Below, one piece after another: positions 59,205 to 64,000 of a stretch of DNA of 64,000 nt. Both the position numbers and the translations under genes were made by a program. Each line of letters starts with the position of its first letter. Positions within the stretch are counted from its first letter, which is position 1. This DNA comes from Acetivibrio sp. MSJd-27 (GTDB lineage Bacteria > Bacillota > Clostridia > UMGS1840 > HGM11507): assembly GCF_018918095.1 (NCBI RefSeq), contig NZ_JAHLPV010000005.1, positions 1 to 64,000 of the forward strand, written 5' to 3'. The notes beneath the pieces are model-generated. The model did no database searches. It was not told the origin of the DNA and saw nothing but the letters and a program-made list of their open reading frames with translations.

Positions 59205-60431
59205 ATGAATGACAAAAAGTCTTGGGCAAGAACGTTTTTTGCCGTCTGGGGAGGTCAAAGTATCAGCTTGCTGACTAGTTCCATTGTTCAATTTGCAATT
59301 GTATGGTATATTACACAGAAAACAGATTCCCCTGCAATGCTGTCATTGGCATCTCTGATGGCTTTTTTGCCTCAGGGAATACTAGGCCCCTTCGCAGGTG
59401 TATTGATTGACCGCTATGACCGCAAGAGAGTGATGATACTATCTGATTTGTGCATTGCTGCAGCAGGATTTTTTCTGGCGGTTTGGGGAATGTTTGGAGA
59501 GCTTCCAATGTGGGCTGTTATGTCTGTTTTGGCGGTTCGTTCCATAGGATCCGCTTTTCATACACCGGCCGCACAAGCACTCACACCGTCCATTGCTCCG
59601 GAAGAGATGCTGACGAAGTGTGCGGGGTATTCCCAAAGTTTTCAGTCAGCTTCGCTGATTGTCAGTCCTGCATTGGCAAGTATTCTCTTTGCTGTGTGGA
59701 AACTGCCGTTTATTATTCTTTTGGATGTGGGGGGAGCACTCATTGCAGTATTTATTTTGATGGGAATTCGTCTGCCAGAATACCATCCTGGTAAAGAGAC
59801 TGAAATGCCGAATGTACTGCGGGAGATTAAAGAGGGATTTCTTGTATTGAAAAAGCAGAGAGCACTGTTTGCCCTCACCGCTATTTCGTGTATTTTTGGT
59901 CTGCTCTATGCTCCGATTAATGCCTTATTTCCCTTGATGAGTATGTCTTATTTTCAGGGCACCGCATTTCATGCAGGATTGTCGGAAAGTTTGTTTTCCA
60001 TAGGACTTCTTTTGGGTTCTCTTCTGCTGGGAATATGGGGAGGTTTCCGAAACAGGTTATATATGCTGATTCTGTCCTTTGGAATAATGGGACTAGCATT
60101 GACCGGTACAGGTTTGCTTCCGCCCGGCGGTTTTGTATGGTTTGCAGTGTTTGCTGTTTTTATGGGTGCTTCGGCTCCCTATTTTACCGGTACTTATATG
60201 GCCCTCTTGCAGGAGAGAATTGCACCAGATTATCTTGGAAGGGTATTCTCTCTGAGCGGAAGTCTGATGATGCTTTCTACCCCGCTTGGATTGTTGGCTT
60301 CCGGTCTATTTGCGGAATGGCTGGGGATAGAGAGATGGTTTGGGCTATCCGGCATTTTGATTCTTTTTCTGGCCGCCGTATGTGTGCTTACTCCTTCCAT
60401 CCGAAGAATTGATAAGGAGGGAAAACGTTGA
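59205..60431 (+). CDS. MFS drug-exporter-like transporter (MefA-type)
   Basis: A 408-aa protein with twelve membrane segments. GQSISLLTSSIVQFAIVWYI at the start, LLGPFAGVLIDRYDRKRVMI (MFS motif A) and QERIAPDYLGRVFSLSGSLMML between the halves are typical of the MFS_3 group, which includes macrolide and siderophore exporters. The substrate is unknown. AAGGAG lies 8 nt before ATG 59205. It overlaps the DUF1848 gene by 4 nt. Confidence 0.83.
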   Translation: MNDKKSWARTFFAVWGGQSISLLTSSIVQFAIVWYITQKTDSPAMLSLASLMAFLPQGILGPFAGVLIDRYDRKRVMILSDLCIAAAGFFLAVWGMFGELPMWAVMSVLAVRSIGSAFHTPAAQALTPSIAPEEMLTKCAGYSQSFQSASLIVSPALASILFAVWKLPFIILLDVGGALIAVFILMGIRLPEYHPGKETEMPNVLREIKEGFLVLKKQRALFALTAISCIFGLLYAPINALFPLMSMSYFQGTAFHAGLSESLFSIGLLLGSLLLGIWGGFRNRLYMLILSFGIMGLALTGTGLLPPGGFVWFAVFAVFMGASAPYFTGTYMALLQERIAPDYLGRVFSLSGSLMMLSTPLGLLASGLFAEWLGIERWFGLSGILILFLAAVCVLTPSIRRIDKEGKR

Positions 60432-61312
60432 TTATCAGTGCAAGCCGCAGAACAGATCTTCCAGCCTTTTACAGCGATTGGTTTTTTGAACGGCTGAGGG
60501 CAGGATTTGCCGATGTGCGCAATCCAATCAATCCCCGCAGAGTCAGCAGAGTATCTCTTCTCCCCGAAGATACGGATTTGTTTGTGTTTTGGACAAAGAA
60601 TCCGGCGCCCATGCTGAAGAGACTGAATGAAATGGAAAGTCCGTTTTATTTTCAGTTCACCTTGACGCCTTATGGCAGAGAACTGGAGCCGGGTCTTCCG
60701 GACAAAGAAACGCTGGCGGAAACATTTCGTGTACTGGGCAAGAAAATTGGAAAAGAACGTCTTGTATGGCGGTATGATCCAATTGTTTTAGGCGGGCAGT
60801 ACAATCTGCAGTATCACGAGCAGGCTTTTCATGCTCTTTGCCATGATGTGGGGGTGTATACCTGTCGGTGTATCATCAGCTTCCTTGATATTTATCGCCG
60901 CAACCGAAAAGCAATGCAGCAATATTCAGGAGTTGCCGAGGAATATCGGATTCTGGCAGCGAAACTTTCTGTTATTGCAAGGCAGTATGGACTTCCGCTT
61001 TACACTTGCTCGGAGGAAATTGATTTGTCAGAGTGTGGTATTTCACATAGCGCTTGTATCGATCCGGTCTTGGTGACAAAACTGATTGGAAAGAAAATAA
61101 ATTTTTCAAAGGATAAGAGTCAAAGAGCTTCCTGTGGTTGTATGCAGAGTGTGGATATCGGCGCTTACCATTCCTGCCTCCATGGATGTCACTATTGTTA
61201 TGCGAATGGAACGGAAGAAAGGGTGCGGAGGAACAGCAAGCTTCATGACCCCTCGTCTACAATGCTTGTAGGCTCTCTGACGGAGAATGATATTTTGAGG
61301 ATTCGAAAATGA
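60428..61312 (+). CDS. DUF1848 protein with a Cys cluster
   Basis: A 294-aa protein. IISASRRTDLPAFYSDWFFERL and FVFWTKNPAPML identify DUF1848. The C-terminal CLHGCHYCYA is a CxxxCxxC cluster as in radical-SAM enzymes, although it sits at the C-terminus, not the N-terminus. The function is unknown. TTG 60428 overlaps the MFS stop, so the two are translated from one mRNA. Confidence 0.85.
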   Translation: MIISASRRTDLPAFYSDWFFERLRAGFADVRNPINPRRVSRVSLLPEDTDLFVFWTKNPAPMLKRLNEMESPFYFQFTLTPYGRELEPGLPDKETLAETFRVLGKKIGKERLVWRYDPIVLGGQYNLQYHEQAFHALCHDVGVYTCRCIISFLDIYRRNRKAMQQYSGVAEEYRILAAKLSVIARQYGLPLYTCSEEIDLSECGISHSACIDPVLVTKLIGKKINFSKDKSQRASCGCMQSVDIGAYHSCLHGCHYCYANGTEERVRRNSKLHDPSSTMLVGSLTENDILRIRK

Positions 61313-61405
61313 AAAACGACAATCCCACTTCGTTCTCTGTTTTTTGGAATTTCCTAAATTGTGATTTTCTCAATAGAAATTTTAATTTATTTTGACGTAA
61401 TCTTT

Positions 61406-61681
61406 TAAGCATTAGGGAGTCGAACACAATATGGTTTCCGCAGGCAAATTTCCCGCAATCCTGCGTCAAAATGCTCGTCAATCCGTCAGGATGATCTGCG
61501 CTTTTTCCTTGTCTTACAAAAAATTTGCTCTGTGGAAACTCTGCGACCCTGCATGCAGGAAAAATTTCGTTTTTCTGGCGCGTAAGTGTGCAGCAAGGCT
61601 GACGCCTTGCAAGACCGACAATACGAAAAGGCGAAAGTTTAACAAGTGCAGGGCATATGGGGTTCGACTCTCTAATGCTTA
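61406..61681. mobile_element. 276-bp element with 28-bp terminal inverted repeats, MITE-like
   Basis: The left end TAAGCATTAGGGAGTCGAAC... (61406-61433) and the right end (61654-61681) are inverted copies with 25 of 28 positions matching. The interior has a GCAAGGC/GCCTTGC hairpin (about 61595-61611), and its 99-codon ORF lacks a ribosome binding site, so it is non-autonomous. A clear target duplication is not seen. It lies between DUF1848 and the azlCD terminator; the remainder of the 61313-61405 gap shows nothing. Confidence 0.7.
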
Positions 61682-61687
61682 TGTCAT

Positions 61688-61723
61688 AAAAAGCGGACGC
61701 AATTCAAGCTGCGTCCGCTTTTT
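61688..61723. terminator. Bidirectional terminator near azlD
   Basis: AAAAAGCGGACGC and GCGTCCGCTTTTT with a 10-nt loop; ends the azlCD operon on the minus strand (azlD stop at 61733). Confidence 0.9.
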
Positions 61724-61732
61724 GCAGTGATA

Positions 61733-62062
61733 TCATCCAAAAATTGTCTGTACTAAAAACATATAAAAAATGGTTCCACCGGCAATGCTGAGCAACATAC
61801 TTTTCTTCCAGAGATGCAGTGCGGTGATACATAACAGAGCGATCGCTTCCGGAATCCCATGACTTCCGCTGAATAATGAGACATCCTTCAGGGAATAGAC
61901 AACTAGAAGCCCCATGACAGCGTAAGGCAGGATCTTCCCCAGATACCGGATGAAAGGAGGAAGCTCTCTGCTGTCGGGAAACAGTAAAAAAGGAAGAAAG
62001 CGGGTTGCAACGGTGCCTAAAACAACCGCCGCAATGGTCAGAATGCTTTGCGTAACCGTCAT
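61733..62062 (-). CDS. azlD: AzlD-family branched-chain amino acid exporter subunit
   Basis: A 109-aa protein with four membrane segments; [33 protein letters not shown] is the family core. Forms a two-component exporter with AzlC, encoded upstream and overlapping by 4 nt. Relatives (BrnFE) export leucine, isoleucine, valine or methionine. Confidence 0.88.
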   Translation of the reverse strand: MTVTQSILTIAAVVLGTVATRFLPFLLFPDSRELPPFIRYLGKILPYAVMGLLVVYSLKDVSLFSGSHGIPEAIALLCITALHLWKKSMLLSIAGGTIFYMFLVQTIFG

Positions 62063-62769
62063 GATTGTACCTCCTGCTCAGAACCAACCGGCAGTTTATT
62101 GCGAAACAGGGCGAAAAACAGGACGATTGCTGCCATAGCTGGAAGCATAAAATGTTCTGCTCCGAACAAAGCCAGACAGAGCACAGAGAAAAGAATACCA
62201 ATCGCCGAGGGAATATGCCGCTTTGTTTCCATCCACTGATCCAAAAATATCACGGTGAACAGAGCCGTCATAACAAATTCAATGCCTTTGGTGCTGATGG
62301 TAATAAAACTGCCCAAAACAGCCCCAAGAGCTGTGCCGCCAACCCAATAAATCTGGTTGAGCAGAGTGACGAAAAAGTAAAACCAGCCCTTGTCGACATC
62401 TTCCGATATTTTGGCGGAAAAATTGATAGAAAAAGATTCGTCGCACATACCGAAAATCAGATACCATTTTTTTCTCCCGGTCCCTCTGTATGTTTCCAGC
62501 ATAGAGATTCCGTAAAACAAATGTCTTGCGTTCACCATCAAAGCCAGAAAAAAGGCGGACAGCGGCTGAAAAGCGCTGAGCAGGAGATGAACCGTCACAA
62601 ATTCCATGGAACCGGCAAAAATAAATGTTGCCATAAAAATGGGATACCAGATGGAAAACCCTTTGCTGACCATCAAAACTCCATAGGAGCAGCCTAGAAA
62701 CAGAAAGCCTGCCAAAATGGGCAGTGTGAGGGGAAAGGCGGCGCGAAACGCCTTTTGTTTTGCATGCAT
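62059..62769 (-). CDS. azlC: AzlC-family branched-chain amino acid exporter subunit
   Basis: A 236-aa protein with about seven membrane segments. [39 protein letters not shown] and [15 protein letters not shown] are typical of AzlC. GGAGG lies 11 nt before the ATG at 62769. Transcribed with azlD. Confidence 0.9.
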   Translation of the reverse strand: MHAKQKAFRAAFPLTLPILAGFLFLGCSYGVLMVSKGFSIWYPIFMATFIFAGSMEFVTVHLLLSAFQPLSAFFLALMVNARHLFYGISMLETYRGTGRKKWYLIFGMCDESFSINFSAKISEDVDKGWFYFFVTLLNQIYWVGGTALGAVLGSFITISTKGIEFVMTALFTVIFLDQWMETKRHIPSAIGILFSVLCLALFGAEHFMLPAMAAIVLFFALFRNKLPVGSEQEVQS

Positions 62770-63118
62770 AACGTTTTTGACCTCCGATGTGAAAAATAGG
62801 ATCCTGTTAGATCATATTTTAGGAGGAATGTGGCGGTTTGTCAAGGAAGGGTTACTTCGATTGGTATATTTTCTTTATGGCTCGGGCATCCCGGTAAAAT
62901 CTTATACAATGACATGTCTTTTACATTTAACAGCGGGAATGAAAATGAAATCTAATGTTTGGGAAAAGGCTTTTTTATTTTTGAAATACCACATATATAA
63001 TTCATATCGACGTCATAGTGGCTGGCTAAAATGATAAAAACATTGTAGAGTATATCACTCTAAAAATCAATCTAGGATTTTATTCTATGGTATACTTTTC
63101 TAAAATGGAGGGATTTTT
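62770..63118. other. AT-rich noncoding stretch upstream of azlC
   Basis: No convincing gene; the 105-codon plus-strand frame beginning at 62717 overlaps azlC and has no family features. AT content rises sharply from about 62920, unlike the rest of the window, which may mark the edge of an acquired segment. Confidence 0.5.
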
Positions 63119-63254
63119 ATGGATGTAATAAATATGATTAGAGAGTATAATGATAAAAGCAAAACAGATATAGAGAAATATCAAATGTCGGTTAAAAATG
63201 TATTCTGATTATGAAACAAGAAAAATAAGAATACCTTTGGAAAGTGTTATATAA
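63119..63254 (+). pseudogene. Short frameshifted ORF
   Basis: GGAGGG lies 6 nt before ATG 63119. The frame gives MDVINMIREYNDKSKTDIEK and stops at 63208 after 29 residues. In another frame it continues LKMYSDYETRKIRIPLESVI to a stop at 63252-63254. One small indel would join the two into a protein of about 44 residues. No family is recognised; it could also be a real 29-aa peptide. From 63255 to 63420 nothing is seen. Confidence 0.35.
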
Positions 63255-63420
63255 AATATGCGTTTTTAAAAAATAATAAAAACATATTTATACATAAGAA
63301 AATTCAGAAATTGCAATAAAAAAAGGCATATTTATAAATAAAAATGTGGGGTAAACTCCTCTTAAAATAGGGACGATTTCGTATTAGAATAATGAGGAAG
63401 TTTATAGGAGGCTTGGATAA

Positions 63421-63762
63421 ATGAATCAGTATTTTGATACAAAATTTGAAAGGAAAGAAGCGGTTTATCGCAGAAACTATGATATAGATGAAAGCTTGTA
63501 CAGCCAGTTGGAGGAATTATCAAAATATTATGCGGCATCCGTTACCGATTTGATCAATGCAAGTATTAAAAAGCTCATTCAAACGGAAAAAATAGCACTA
63601 TATGAAAAGAGAAGGGATGTTCTTTCCATACGACATAGCTTGCTTGTCAAAGAGAGCAATTTAAAAGGATTGGATAAATTAAAGGACAAATATGGAGTCA
63701 GCATTTCAAAACTTGTAAATATTGCAATTAAAAATACACTGGAAGATGAGGAAAATGAATGA
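63421..63762 (+). CDS. Protein with two ribbon-helix-helix-like units, 113 aa
   Basis: AGGAGG lies 9 nt before ATG 63421. Two similar units follow: residues 17-55 (AVYRRNYDIDESLYSQLEEL..) and about 72-108 (SLLVKESNLKGLDKLKDKY..), each with a strand, a helix, a turn (SVTDLINASIKKLI; SISKLVNIAIKNTL) and a second helix, as in CopG/Arc folds. A covalent dimer of two RHH units would be expected to bind DNA. The next gene overlaps by 4 nt, as in regulator or antitoxin pairs. Confidence 0.6.
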   Translation: MNQYFDTKFERKEAVYRRNYDIDESLYSQLEELSKYYAASVTDLINASIKKLIQTEKIALYEKRRDVLSIRHSLLVKESNLKGLDKLKDKYGVSISKLVNIAIKNTLEDEENE

Positions 63763-64000
63763 AACAGTACAAAGTGACTTACAAGAAAGTATTGCAGGAA
63801 TTTATCAGTCAGTTTGTTGAGGAATATTTTTACTCTTTCTGTAATCAGAGAGGATTTATTTGCGGGATGGAATTTTTGGATAATGATGATTTCTGCATGC
63901 ATCTTTATTACAAGGGTAAAAAGTACAATATTCAGGCCATAGAAAAAGAAGGATTTTACCTTTGGCATTTGGAGCCATACCGTCAGACATTCTTTGAGAC
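63759..64000 (+). CDS. Unidentified gene, cut by the right end of the window
   Basis: ATG 63759 overlaps the stop of the RHH gene (ATGA). At least 80 codons continue to the edge: it starts MKQYKVTYKKVLQEFISQF and contains many aromatic residues (EEYFYSFCNQRGFICGMEF). I recognise no family. Its position after a DNA-binding-like protein raises the possibility of a toxin or phage-related partner, but nothing in the sequence proves it. Confidence 0.6.
   Translation, partial: MKQYKVTYKKVLQEFISQFVEEYFYSFCNQRGFICGMEFLDNDDFCMHLYYKGKKYNIQAIEKEGFYLWHLEPYRQTFFE

Noticed and set aside
61651-61681. tRNA-like T arm GGTTCGACTC
   Set aside because: No anticodon arm, D arm or paired acceptor stem can be drawn around it; it is the right end of the inverted-repeat element.

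Overview
The window looks like chromosome from a Gram-positive anaerobe of the class Clostridia. Supporting signs are strong AGGAGG-type ribosome binding sites, TTGACA-N17-TATAAT promoters, an isoleucine T-box, the DUF421/DUF4363 and DUF3343/cysteine-desulfurase pairs, an SLH-domain surface protein, a rubredoxin-fused flavin reductase, Pta-AckA fermentation genes, a diaminopimelate-type MurE and a PASTA penicillin-binding protein. I cannot name the species. I see no tRNA, rRNA or CRISPR array.

Layout. 1-760 holds the tail of an unknown ORF, a multi-hairpin RNA that resembles a HEARO/IscB omega-RNA scaffold without its nuclease gene, and two tiny basic-protein genes on the minus strand behind a sporulation-type (SigG-like) promoter. 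825-7518 is a polyamine operon (speD, speA, speE, speB, carboxyspermidine dehydrogenase, nspC) behind a 370-nt structured leader that ends in an intrinsic terminator: a candidate riboswitch or attenuator. 7519-8100 is a tract of palindromic repeats. 8185-10788 (minus) has a desulfurase/DUF3343 pair and a DUF421/DUF4363 pair. 11073-18793 holds an SLH protein, a 6S RNA next to tcdA, and assorted enzymes including RsmA and an AGE epimerase. 19012-21630 is rpmH-rnpA-yidD-yidC-jag, detached from dnaA and mnmE/mnmG. 21864-31317 carries an acetyltransferase, glucokinase, an RlmA-like methyltransferase, a secreted GLUG-repeat protein, T-box-controlled ileS (type 2) and a small autoregulated ribbon-helix-helix cassette. 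31454-41904 holds pta-ackA, yceD-rpmF, a YbaK-like protein, a DUF512 radical-SAM protein, der-plsY-gpsA, cdd, a VanX-like dipeptidase, an isolated FakA C-terminal domain and a flavin reductase-rubredoxin fusion.

42763-58568 is the division and cell wall (dcw) region: mraZ, rsmH, ftsL, a SpoVD/FtsI-type PBP, murE, murF, mraY, ftsW, murG, murA, divIB, DUF881, sbp, ftsZ. murD and ftsA are missing from their usual places. 58770-62769 has DUF4180, an MFS exporter, DUF1848, a 276-bp element with terminal inverted repeats (MITE-like), and azlCD. The last 1.2 kb is AT-rich, with a damaged small ORF, a protein built of two ribbon-helix-helix-like units, and a gene cut by the window end.

The strongest candidate for an undescribed system is the polyamine operon. 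Its leader can fold into a multi-branched junction closed by a perfect 11-bp stem, one strand of which can instead pair with the terminator, and the operon encodes enzymes of both the SAM-dependent and the aspartate-semialdehyde-dependent routes to spermidine. All functional calls are from reading the sequence; no database or folding program was run.
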